Of a DNA stretch of 21,537 bases, positions 7,282-14,225 are shown one piece after another. Position numbers and translations under genes: made by a program. Below the pieces are notes generated by a model, which saw nothing but the letters and a program-made list of their open reading frames with translations, was not told where the DNA came from and ran no database searches. The stretch is from JALZOC01 sp035758845 (lineage in GTDB: Bacteria > Acidobacteriota > Vicinamibacteria > Vicinamibacterales > 2-12-FULL-66-21): contig DASTVZ010000151.1 of assembly GCA_035758845.1 (NCBI GenBank), positions 1 through 21,537 on the forward strand, written 5' to 3'. Each line of letters begins with the position of its first letter. The first letter of the stretch is position 1.

Positions 7282-7949
7282 CGGTCCGGATCGCTCCCTC
7301 CATCCTTTCGGCGGACTTTACGATCCTCGGTCAGCAAATCGCGGCGGTTGAACGTGGCGGGGCTGACCTCATCCACGTCGACGTCATGGACGGCCACTTC
7401 GTGCCGAACCTGTCGATTGGTGTGCCGGTCGTGCGATCGATTCGCAGGGTTGCGACGGTGCCGCTCGATGTGCACCTCATGATCGAGGAGCCCGATCGCT
7501 ATCTGGACGCATTTGTCGATGCCGGAGCGGCCATGATTTCCGTGCACCTCGAGGTGCTCCCCCATCTGCATCGCACGCTCCAGGCGATCAAGGAAATCGG
7601 GGCAAAGGCGGGGGTGGCGATCAATCCGTCCACACCCGTGGCCTCGCTCGAGGATGTTGCCGGGATGATCGATCACGTGCTCGTCATGTCCGTGAATCCC
7701 GGGTTTGGCGGCCAGACTTTCATTCCTCGAAGCGAGTCTAAGATCAAAGCGGTCAGGGCCCTTCTCGACCGGCAGGGCAATGCGGCGCCCATCGAGGTCG
7801 ACGGCGGCATCGATACCTCGAATGCCGCGCGACTCGTTGAGGCGGGCGCGACCATCCTCGTTGCCGGTACTTCCATTTTTGGAACCGGAGATCCCGAACG
7901 GGCGGTTCGCGATCTGCGTGCGGCGGCAGACGCGAAGGCCAGGGTTTGA
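7278..7949 (+). CDS. rpe: Ribulose-phosphate 3-epimerase
   Basis: Interconverts ribulose-5-phosphate and xylulose-5-phosphate in the pentose phosphate pathway. The 223-aa TIM barrel shows all family motifs: APSILSADF (6-14), HVDVMDGHFVPN (33-44), DVHLMIEEPD (64-73), VNPGFGGQTFI (139-149) and EVDGGI (173-178). The metal ligands H33, D35, H66 and D175 are present. GTG start at 7278 overlaps the preceding TGA, and the stop overlaps the TTG of the thioesterase gene, so translational coupling is expected on both sides. Confidence 0.97.
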   Translation: MTVRIAPSILSADFTILGQQIAAVERGGADLIHVDVMDGHFVPNLSIGVPVVRSIRRVATVPLDVHLMIEEPDRYLDAFVDAGAAMISVHLEVLPHLHRTLQAIKEIGAKAGVAINPSTPVASLEDVAGMIDHVLVMSVNPGFGGQTFIPRSESKIKAVRALLDRQGNAAPIEVDGGIDTSNAARLVEAGATILVAGTSIFGTGDPERAVRDLRAAADAKARV

Positions 7950-8371
7950 GCGTGGCCGTCAGCGAACGCAGCGAGCGGCCGACGTCGATCTCTGTGATCC
8001 GGGTTCGGTACGCCGAGACCGACAAGATGGGAGTTGTGTACTACGCAAATTACTTCGTGTGGTTCGAGGTCGCACGTGCCGATCTTCTGCGGTCGCTCGG
8101 TTGGACGTACAGGGAAATGGAACACGCCGGCGTCACGCTGCCGGTCATCGAGGCGCAATGCGAATACCGGAGGCCGGCGCGGTATGACGATGAGATTGAG
8201 GTGAGAACGAAAGGACGAATGCTCTCGCCAGTGCGCATGGAGTTCACCTACGAGATCGTTCTTCGCGACGATCAGTCGATCGCCGCCTCGGGCCGCACGA
8301 TTCACGCGGCACTCGATCATGCGGGCAAACCGTGCCGTCTTCCGGATCGAATCAGGCAGGTCTTCGCATGA
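7946..8371 (+). CDS. YbgC/FadM-type acyl-CoA thioesterase (hotdog fold)
   Basis: The 141-aa protein has the single hotdog domain and the active-site signature YAETDKMGVVYYANYFVWFE (about 22-41), including the Asp (D26) and the YYANY segment of the YbgC family. Such enzymes hydrolyse acyl-CoA or acyl-ACP thioesters; in proteobacteria ybgC accompanies the Tol-Pal envelope system. The start is TTG 7946, overlapping the rpe stop (TTGA), or GTG 7952. The first residues (VSERSERPT) come from a GCGAACGCAGCGAGCGGCC stretch resembling the dispersed intergenic repeats. It overlaps the next gene by ATGA. The exact substrate is unknown. Confidence 0.9.
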   Translation: MSVAVSERSERPTSISVIRVRYAETDKMGVVYYANYFVWFEVARADLLRSLGWTYREMEHAGVTLPVIEAQCEYRRPARYDDEIEVRTKGRMLSPVRMEFTYEIVLRDDQSIAASGRTIHAALDHAGKPCRLPDRIRQVFA

Positions 8372-9315
8372 AGGCGCTGGTCACCGGCGCGGCCGGCTTC
8401 ATCGGATCGCACCTGGCGGAGGCTCTGCTGGATCGTGGCGCCGAGGTGATCGGGCTCGATTGCTTTACCGACTACTACGCGCGGTCGTTGAAGGAAGCCA
8501 ACCTCGCGGTCAACAAACGTCGCGAAGGGTTTCGCTTCATCGAAGAGCGAATCCAGGACGCCGATCTTCGGTCGCTGCTGGCGGGTGTCACGCACGTCTT
8601 TCATCTCGCCGCCCAGGCGGGCGTTCGAAAGAGTTGGGGACGCGACTTCCGCGTGTACTCGGATAACAACGTCGACGCCTCGCAGCAACTGCTCGAGGCA
8701 TGTGTAAACCTGCCGTTGCAGAAGTTCGTCTACGCGTCCAGCTCGTCGATCTACGGCGACAACGTCTCGATTCCGATGCGGGAGGATGCCCTTCCGCAGC
8801 CCGTCTCTCCGTATGGGGTCACCAAACTTGCCGCCGAGCAGCTCTGTTACCTGTACCACGTGAACCATGGAGTTCCGGCCTCATCACTCCGATATTTCAC
8901 GGTGTATGGGCCCAGGCAGCGCCCCGACATGGGGTTCCACCGGTTTCTCACCGCTGCCATCGCAGGGGCCCCGATCACGCTGTATGGCGATGGCGAACAG
9001 ACACGCGATTTCACATTTGTGCACGATGCTGTGGCGGCGACCGTTGCGGCAGGCGAACGTGGCGTCCCCGGACGTGCCTACAACATTGGCGGCGGGTCGC
9101 GTGTCTCGATCAAGCACGTCCTCGACATCATTGGCCGGGTGTCCGGCCGTACTCTCGACGTTCGACGCGAACCCGCGCAGAAGGGAGACATGCGCGATAC
9201 GTTTGCGGACACGTCGCGCGCGCGGGCCGATCTCGGGTTCGTCCCCACGTCCTCGCTCGAAGAAGGTATTGCAGCGGAGTATCGATGGCTTTCGACCACC
9301 CCCGCACTCAGATGA
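8368..9315 (+). CDS. NAD-dependent sugar-nucleotide epimerase/dehydratase
   Basis: The 315-aa extended short-chain dehydrogenase has the NAD-binding TGAAGFIGSHL (6-16), the SSS segment (124-127) and the catalytic Tyr/Lys pair Y149-x3-K153 (YGVTK). RYFTVYGPRQRPDM and YGDGEQTRDFTFVHD follow, motifs of UDP-glucose or UDP-glucuronate 4-epimerases. It probably supplies a nucleotide sugar for surface polysaccharide or LPS. ATG 8368 overlaps the thioesterase stop; the frame is open further upstream, but MKALVTGAAGFIG is the family start. It overlaps the BamD-like gene by ATGA. Exact sugar specificity cannot be read from the sequence. Confidence 0.92.
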   Translation: MKALVTGAAGFIGSHLAEALLDRGAEVIGLDCFTDYYARSLKEANLAVNKRREGFRFIEERIQDADLRSLLAGVTHVFHLAAQAGVRKSWGRDFRVYSDNNVDASQQLLEACVNLPLQKFVYASSSSIYGDNVSIPMREDALPQPVSPYGVTKLAAEQLCYLYHVNHGVPASSLRYFTVYGPRQRPDMGFHRFLTAAIAGAPITLYGDGEQTRDFTFVHDAVAATVAAGERGVPGRAYNIGGGSRVSIKHVLDIIGRVSGRTLDVRREPAQKGDMRDTFADTSRARADLGFVPTSSLEEGIAAEYRWLSTTPALR

Positions 9316-10157
9316 TTCGGGTGCGTTCGCTCGTTTGGATAGTGCTTTTGTGCATCGCGCCGGCCTGCGGCGGCGGTCAGAAGCGACCACCCGTCGGCAC
9401 GTTGGAGCCGGACAAGTTTCTGTGGGAACGAGGGACCGAGGAGCTGAACAAGAAGCACTGGCTCACCTCTCGCGAGTACTTCAGGCAACTCATGGATAGT
9501 TATCCGCAGAGCCAGTATCGCGCCGACGCGAAACTCGGACTCGCCGATGCTTTCCTGGGCGAGCACAGCGCCGAATCGACCGTGCTTGCGATCAACGAGT
9601 TTCGCGAGTTCCTGTCGTACTATCCGACGCACCGGCGCGCCTACTACGCACAGTACAAGCTGGGGATGTGCCACTTCTATCAGATGCACGGTCCAGACCG
9701 CGATCAGAGTGAAACACTCGAAGCGATCGCGGAGTTGACGACGTTCGTCACGCGGTACGGGGTTGTCAACCCGAACGATCCGGATGCGGAGACGCGCGCC
9801 CAGGTGGTGGCCGACGGCAAGGCGAAGCTGCGCGAAGCGCGCGATCGTTTGAGCGACTCCGATTACCGTGTCGCCTATTTCTATCTGCGGACGCAGAAGT
9901 TCCCGCCGGCAGCTATCGATCGGTTCAAGTCCATTCTGAAGAACGACCCGGAATACAGCCGCCGGGATGCGGTGTATTTCTACCTGGCTCAGGCCTACCT
10001 GAGGATGCAACAGACGAAAGAAGCGCTCCCCCTTCTCGACCGTCTCATCGAAGAGTTCGAAGCCAGCGAGTACCTCGAAGAGGCGAAGAAACTGTCGGAA
10101 ACCTTGAAGGCCGAAGAGAAGAAGGCCAAGAACGGGAGCACATCGCATGACTCGTAG
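9312..10157 (+). CDS. BamD/YfiO-like outer-membrane assembly TPR lipoprotein
   Basis: The 281-aa protein begins with a lipoprotein signal (hydrophobic LVWIVLLCIAPAC, with C19 as the likely lipidated Cys). TPR-type helices follow: FLWERGTEELNKKHWLTSREY, then FREFLSYYPTHRRAYYAQYKLG with a typical BamD spacing, then AYFYLRTQKFPPAAIDRFKSI and AYLRMQQTKEALPLLDRLI. BamD is the essential partner of BamA in inserting outer-membrane beta-barrels, so a diderm host fits. The C-terminus is charged and coiled-coil-like (KKLSETLKAEEKKAK). It overlaps the epimerase by ATGA and the next gene by 11 nt. The BamD assignment rests on fold and layout; another TPR lipoprotein is possible. Confidence 0.8.
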   Translation: MIRVRSLVWIVLLCIAPACGGGQKRPPVGTLEPDKFLWERGTEELNKKHWLTSREYFRQLMDSYPQSQYRADAKLGLADAFLGEHSAESTVLAINEFREFLSYYPTHRRAYYAQYKLGMCHFYQMHGPDRDQSETLEAIAELTTFVTRYGVVNPNDPDAETRAQVVADGKAKLREARDRLSDSDYRVAYFYLRTQKFPPAAIDRFKSILKNDPEYSRRDAVYFYLAQAYLRMQQTKEALPLLDRLIEEFEASEYLEEAKKLSETLKAEEKKAKNGSTSHDS

Positions 10158-10914
10158 ACCACTGTCACTAGTTCACCTGGCGGCCTTCGCTGTCGCCTTC
10201 GTGCCGGTTGCCGCGTTCGCGCAGGAAGTGGCCACGGCGCAGGTCGCGGCGCGGGACTATGCGGGTGAACTCGCCTGCGGCGCACGGGCTGCCGGCGCGG
10301 CGCCCAACATGTCGATCCGAGTGGCGCCCGGACGCGAGCGCGGGAAATCGCTGTTTGGTCCGGGCGAAACGCTGATCATCAGCGCGGGAACGGCGCAGGG
10401 AATGAAGATCGGGCAGGACTACTACGTGCGGAGGCTGATCGCCGATCGATTCGTTCATCCCGCAGGCGACAACGTGAAAACCTCGAGCGTCCACACGGCC
10501 GGGTGGGTTCGCATCGTCGACGCGACCGCCGATGCGGCGATCGCCGAAATCGTCAAGGCGTGCGATGCGATTGAAGAAGGCGACTACCTCGAACCGTTCG
10601 TGACGGTAGAGGTGCCGCTGGTCACCAAGGACGGCGAGCCCGACTTTGCCAATCCCGGGCACGTGATGCTCGGTGACGACCGCCGGCAGATGGCGGCACA
10701 AGGCGACCTGATGGTGTTCGATCGCGGCAGCGATCACGGGCTGCGCGCCGGACAGCGGCTCACGATCTTCCGCACCACCGGTGGCGGCACCGGCCCGGTC
10801 GCGCGAATCGCCCAAGCCACCGCGCTGGTGGTAAATCCCGGGACGTCTGTTATCCGCATCGATAAGACGTCTGACGCGGTCACGGTCGGGGACCTGGTGG
10901 CGATCCATCGCTAA
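10147..10914 (+). CDS. Secreted protein with two tandem FlgT-C-like beta domains, unknown function
   Basis: 255 aa with a Sec signal peptide (residues 1-25, cut after AFA). I see two copies of one pattern. Residues 75-149 read I..AGTAQGMKIGQ.YYVRR, then GWVRIVDA, then I.EGDYL. Residues 187-254 read VFDRGSDHGLRAGQRLTIFR, then PVARIAQA, then VTVGDLV. The G(T/S)xxG(M/L)xxGQ...GD arrangement resembles the C-terminal domain of the flagellar protein FlgT and related envelope proteins, but no other flagellar gene is nearby. It overlaps the BamD-like gene by 11 nt and closes the operon; its stop lies at the outer edge of a large palindrome. A periplasmic role linked to outer-membrane assembly is an inference. 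Confidence 0.75.
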   Translation: MTRRPLSLVHLAAFAVAFVPVAAFAQEVATAQVAARDYAGELACGARAAGAAPNMSIRVAPGRERGKSLFGPGETLIISAGTAQGMKIGQDYYVRRLIADRFVHPAGDNVKTSSVHTAGWVRIVDATADAAIAEIVKACDAIEEGDYLEPFVTVEVPLVTKDGEPDFANPGHVMLGDDRRQMAAQGDLMVFDRGSDHGLRAGQRLTIFRTTGGGTGPVARIAQATALVVNPGTSVIRIDKTSDAVTVGDLVAIHR

Positions 10915-11071
10915 TCACTGATCGCTCATCGTGAATCGACGCATCCCGAATCGTCGAATCTTCGCATCCTGGATCCCGAATCCATTGCGCGATTCAGCGA
11001 TTCGCGGATTAGGGATGCAACGATTCACGGATTGGGGATTCAGCGATTCACGATGAGTGATCAGTGATTAG
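10911..11071. repeat. 161-bp interrupted palindrome between convergent genes
   Basis: The outer arms 10911-10938 and 11044-11071 are inverse of each other at 27 of 28 positions. They start with CTAA, which is the stop of the left gene and, mirrored, the stop of pgsA. The inside is rich in GATTC/GAATC and includes further imperfect complementary blocks (GCATCCCGAATC near 10941 against GGATTAGGGATGC near 11006). It could act as a bidirectional terminator or be a REP-like mobile element. Confidence 0.85.
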
Positions 11072-11667
11072 GGATTCGAGGCGACCACGCCGTACCGCCG
11101 GTAATAGTCCCACGCCGAGGCAACGGCGGTGACCAACGCGATCCACAAGGCGACCGTGCCAAGCGCTGCGAAAACGGGAACGTCCTCGCCAAGAATCAGC
11201 AGGAGAACGGCCGTCACTTGCGATGCCATCTTGAATTTGCCAAGTGGTGACGCGGGAATGGACACGCCTCGCGATTGCGCGAGGCTGCGCAGAACAGTCA
11301 CCGCGATCTCGCGCCCGAGGATGACCACGACCATCCACGATTGCGCCAGATCCATCTGCACCAGCGACACCAGTGCCGCGGTGATCAGAAGCTTGTCGGC
11401 CAGCGGATCCATGAACTGACCGAGCGGTGTGACCTGCTTGCGCCGCCGCGCGAGATAGCCGTCGAGCCAGTCGGTCAATGACGCGATGCCAAAGATCGCG
11501 GCGCCGACGAGTTCTTTCCGAACACCTAGAATCAGGCGTCCCTCGAACTGCGTCAGCAGGACCACGACGAGGAGTGGCACTAGAAAGATCCGGCCGATCG
11601 TGATCGCGTTCGGCAGATTCACGGCAGTGTCATCATCATCCAAAAATCGACCGTTCACAATCCGCAA
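11068..11667 (-). CDS. pgsA: CDP-diacylglycerol-glycerol-3-phosphate 3-phosphatidyltransferase
   Basis: Integral membrane enzyme making phosphatidylglycerophosphate from CDP-diacylglycerol and glycerol-3-phosphate. The CDP-alcohol phosphotransferase motif D-G-x2-A-R-x8-G-x3-D-x3-D is complete at residues 69-91 (DGYLARRRKQVTPLGQFMDPLAD). Several hydrophobic segments surround it, and 199 aa matches PgsA. The usual family start (NLPNAITIGRI) begins at residue 17, so GTG at 11622 is a likely alternative to ATG 11667; the first 15 residues are rich in Asp. The gene is convergent with the operon on its left and divergent from the nucleotidyltransferase gene. Members of this superfamily use different alcohols, so the exact acceptor is inferred. 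Confidence 0.9.
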   Translation of the reverse strand: MRIVNGRFLDDDDTAVNLPNAITIGRIFLVPLLVVVLLTQFEGRLILGVRKELVGAAIFGIASLTDWLDGYLARRRKQVTPLGQFMDPLADKLLITAALVSLVQMDLAQSWMVVVILGREIAVTVLRSLAQSRGVSIPASPLGKFKMASQVTAVLLLILGEDVPVFAALGTVALWIALVTAVASAWDYYRRYGVVASNP

Positions 11668-11680
11668 TCCGCATTATGAT
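11654..11680 (+). promoter_or_regulatory. Possible promoter for the nucleotidyltransferase-mutase pair
   Basis: TTCACA (11654-11659) and TATGAT (11675-11680) with a 15-bp spacer lie just before ATG 11691, between divergent genes. The spacing is short, so this is tentative. A start near 11687 would again give an almost leaderless message. Confidence 0.25.
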
Positions 11681-11690
11681 CGGATGTTGC

Positions 11691-12749
11691 ATGAAGGCCA
11701 TTCTTCTCGCAGGCGGGAAGGGCACGCGGCTCCGGCCACTTACGGTTCACACGCCCAAGCCGATCGTTCCGATTCTCAATCGACCATTCCTGTATTACCA
11801 GATAGATCTCCTGAAGCAGGTTCCGGAAATCGACGAGGTGATCCTCAGCCTCAACTACCAGCCGCGGCGCATTGAAGAAATCTTCGGCGAGGGAGCGGGC
11901 CTCGGCGTTCGACTTCGCTACGTCGTCGAACCGATGCCGCTGGGAACTGGCGGCGCGATCCGATACGCCGGCGACTCCTTGACCGACTCCGTTGTCGTGT
12001 TCAACGGTGATGTGTTGACCGATGTGGATCTTGGCGCCGTCCTCCGGCTTCACCGCGAACGGCGAGCCAAGGCGACCATCGTCTTGACGCCGGTGGACAA
12101 TCCCCGCGCATACGGACTGGTCGAAACCGACCCGCACGGACACATCCTCAGGTTTCTCGAGAAACCAGGCGAGGACGAGATTACCTGCAATACCATTAAT
12201 GCAGGCATCTACGTCCTCGAGCCCGATACGTTCGATCGAATTCCAAAGGATACCGCCTGGTCGATCGAACGGAGCTTCTTCCCTTCTCTCATCGAGCGCG
12301 GCGAAACGTTTGTTGCCTACATCTACGATGGGTACTGGATCGACATCGGCACGCCGGCGAAGTATCTGCAGGTTCACCGCGACATCATGGATGGACGCTA
12401 TCAGGCTCCTCCATTCGCCGGTGCACCCGCGGCGACCTGCTGGATCTCGCCGGACGCGAAGGTCGATCAGGGAGTGGAGCTTCACGGGCCTTGCTTCATA
12501 GACGATGGTGCGGTCGTGAAAGCGGGAGCGCGGGTGCTGCCCTACTCGGTCATCGGACGCCAGACGCACGTCGCCGAAGGGGCGGTCGTCGATGGATCGA
12601 TCGTCTGGCCGAACGGATGGATTGGGCCGGAGGCCGTCGTGCGATCGTCGATTCTCGGCCGCAATTGTCACATCGGCCGCAACGTCAACATTGAAACGCC
12701 GGTGCAGCTCGGAGACAAGACCGCTGTCACCGACTACAGCCGCTTATGA
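11691..12749 (+). CDS. Sugar-1-phosphate nucleotidyltransferase with C-terminal hexapeptide repeats (mannose-1-phosphate guanylyltransferase-like)
   Basis: 352 aa. The N-terminal nucleotidyltransferase domain (1-235) shows MKAILLAGGKGTRLRPLT, the PKP motif (TPKPIVPILNRP), GTGGAIRYA, the metal-binding FNGDVLTDVD, the EKPGEDEITCNTINAGIY substrate loop and DGYWIDIGTPAKYL. The C-terminal part (about 250-352) has left-handed beta-helix repeats such as GCFIDDGAVVKAGARVLPYSVIG-type units. It activates a hexose-1-phosphate as an NDP sugar. Pairing with a phosphomannomutase supports GDP-mannose, though glucose-1-phosphate cannot be excluded. ATG 11691 fits the family; an ATG 15 nt upstream is in frame. 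The stop overlaps the mutase start (ATGA). Confidence 0.9.
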   Translation: MKAILLAGGKGTRLRPLTVHTPKPIVPILNRPFLYYQIDLLKQVPEIDEVILSLNYQPRRIEEIFGEGAGLGVRLRYVVEPMPLGTGGAIRYAGDSLTDSVVVFNGDVLTDVDLGAVLRLHRERRAKATIVLTPVDNPRAYGLVETDPHGHILRFLEKPGEDEITCNTINAGIYVLEPDTFDRIPKDTAWSIERSFFPSLIERGETFVAYIYDGYWIDIGTPAKYLQVHRDIMDGRYQAPPFAGAPAATCWISPDAKVDQGVELHGPCFIDDGAVVKAGARVLPYSVIGRQTHVAEGAVVDGSIVWPNGWIGPEAVVRSSILGRNCHIGRNVNIETPVQLGDKTAVTDYSRL

Positions 12750-14116
12750 CCACCAACTCCTCCACCATCAACACGTCGATTTTCAAAGCGTACGACATCC
12801 GCGGCCTCTATCCAGGCGAAGTGAACGAGGATGCGGCGTTTCAGATTGGCCGCGGCTTCGTCGCGTATTTGAATGCGAAGCGGATTGCCGTCTCACGTGA
12901 TATGCGCCTCAGCTCCCCGGCGGTCGCGGCCGCGTTCATCGAGGGTGCCAGGAAACAGGGGGCTGATGTCGTCGATTACGGAATGCTGGCCACCGACATG
13001 ATGTACTTCGCCGTGGCGCGGGACCGGCACGACGGCGGCGCGCAGATCACCGCGTCACACAATCCGAAGCAGTACAACGGCATCAAAATGGTGCGGCAGG
13101 AAGCCTTTCCGCTTAGCGGCGAAGCCGGCCTCGGCGAGATTCGCGACATGATCGTGAACCAAACGCTCCCGGCTGCCGCGGCGAAGCCTGGCGGACTGTC
13201 GCAGATGGACGTGCTCGACGATTACGTGAAGCACGTGCTGTCGTTCATCGACACGCGGATCATCAAGCCATTCAATGTGGTGCTCGACGCGGGCAGCGGG
13301 ATGGGCGGACTCGTGGCACCGAGGCTTTTCGAACGGCTTCCGTGCCGGACCACCAAGCTGTGCTTCGAAATCGACGGAACCTTTCCCAATCACGAAGCCA
13401 ATCCGCTGATTGAAGAAAACCGCCGCGACATCGTGGATCGGGTCGTCCGCGATCGCGCCGACATCGGGATCGCCTGGGACGGCGATGCCGATCGCTGCTT
13501 CTTCATCGATGGGAGCGGCGAATTCATCGCCGGCGATTTCGTCACGGCTTTGCTCGCCGAAGCATTTCTGATCAAGCACCCGGGCGCGAAGATTGTCTAC
13601 GACGTTCGCGCCAGCTACGCAGTCAAAGACATGGTGGCGAAGTATGGTGGCAGCGCGCTCATGAATCGCGTCGGTCACGCGTTCTTCAAGCGACGAATGC
13701 GTGAAGAGGGAGCGATCTTCGGCGGCGAGGTCACCGGCCATTACTACTTCCGTGACAATTTCTACGCCGACAACGGGTTCATTCCCGCGCTGCTCATGCT
13801 GGAGCTGATGTCGCACAAGGGACAGACGCTTCAGGAACTGGTGGCGCCGCTGAAGCAGAAGTACTTCATCTCTGGCGAGATCAATACCAAGATGCCGGAC
13901 CATCGCGTCGTTCAGGAGAAACTCGATGGCCTGGCCGCGCGCTACTCAGACGCGAAGGTCTATTCGATGGACGGGACGTCAGTCGAGTATTCAGATTGGC
14001 ACTTCAACGTCCGCGCCTCGAACACCGAGCCGCTGATCCGGTTGAACCTGGAAGCGACGACTGAATCGATGATGGAACAAAAGCGGGACGAAGTGCTGGC
14101 GTTCATTCGTAGCTAG
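12746..14116 (+). CDS. Phosphomannomutase/phosphoglucomutase
   Basis: 456 aa of the alpha-D-phosphohexomutase superfamily, converting hexose-6-phosphate to hexose-1-phosphate. All four domain motifs are present: the phosphoserine loop TASHNPKQYNGIK with catalytic S104, the metal loop DGDADRCF (245-252), the sugar-binding GGEVTGHYYFRD and the phosphate-binding RASNTEPLIRLN near the C-terminus. KAYDIRG (14-20) is the usual N-terminal signature. It overlaps the nucleotidyltransferase gene by 4 nt; together they would turn mannose-6-phosphate (or glucose-6-phosphate) into a nucleotide sugar for surface glycans. Similar to ManB/AlgC, but specificity for mannose over glucose is not decided by the motifs. 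Confidence 0.93.
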   Translation: MTTNSSTINTSIFKAYDIRGLYPGEVNEDAAFQIGRGFVAYLNAKRIAVSRDMRLSSPAVAAAFIEGARKQGADVVDYGMLATDMMYFAVARDRHDGGAQITASHNPKQYNGIKMVRQEAFPLSGEAGLGEIRDMIVNQTLPAAAAKPGGLSQMDVLDDYVKHVLSFIDTRIIKPFNVVLDAGSGMGGLVAPRLFERLPCRTTKLCFEIDGTFPNHEANPLIEENRRDIVDRVVRDRADIGIAWDGDADRCFFIDGSGEFIAGDFVTALLAEAFLIKHPGAKIVYDVRASYAVKDMVAKYGGSALMNRVGHAFFKRRMREEGAIFGGEVTGHYYFRDNFYADNGFIPALLMLELMSHKGQTLQELVAPLKQKYFISGEINTKMPDHRVVQEKLDGLAARYSDAKVYSMDGTSVEYSDWHFNVRASNTEPLIRLNLEATTESMMEQKRDEVLAFIRS

Positions 14117-14127
14117 CGATCAAAGAA

Positions 14128-14221
14128 GCGAACGAGCGCAGCGAGTGAGCCGCGCAAGCGGAGCGGGGCGTTGGGGCCCCGCGAGCGCCGCGCGTAAGGG
14201 GCCTGGGGACGACGTCCCCAG
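14128..14221 (+). repeat. Dispersed GC-rich intergenic repeat, copy 2, with terminal hairpin
   Basis: Shares with 3433-3531 the ordered blocks GCGAACGAGCGC, GAGTGAGCC, GCGGAGCG and GTAAGGG, and the terminal hairpin. Here the hairpin is 14203-14221: CTGGGGAC, loop GAC, GTCCCCAG. It fills the gap between the mutase and the convergent secreted-protein gene and ends 4 bases before the latter's stop codon. No T-run follows, so it is not a standard terminator. Confidence 0.75.
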
Positions 14222-14225
14222 ATCA

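Noticed and set aside
9078..10148. 356-codon minus-strand frame
   Set aside because: Lies opposite the epimerase and BamD-like genes, whose motifs are clear; composition is that of an antisense GC-rich shadow.
11655..12671. 338-codon minus-strand frame
   Set aside because: Antisense to the nucleotidyltransferase; no recognisable domain.
13055..13903. 282-codon minus-strand frame
   Set aside because: Antisense to the phosphohexomutase; His/Val-rich shadow.
14203..14221. Rho-independent terminator after the mutase
   Set aside because: The hairpin is perfect but no T-run follows on either strand; treated as part of the dispersed repeat.
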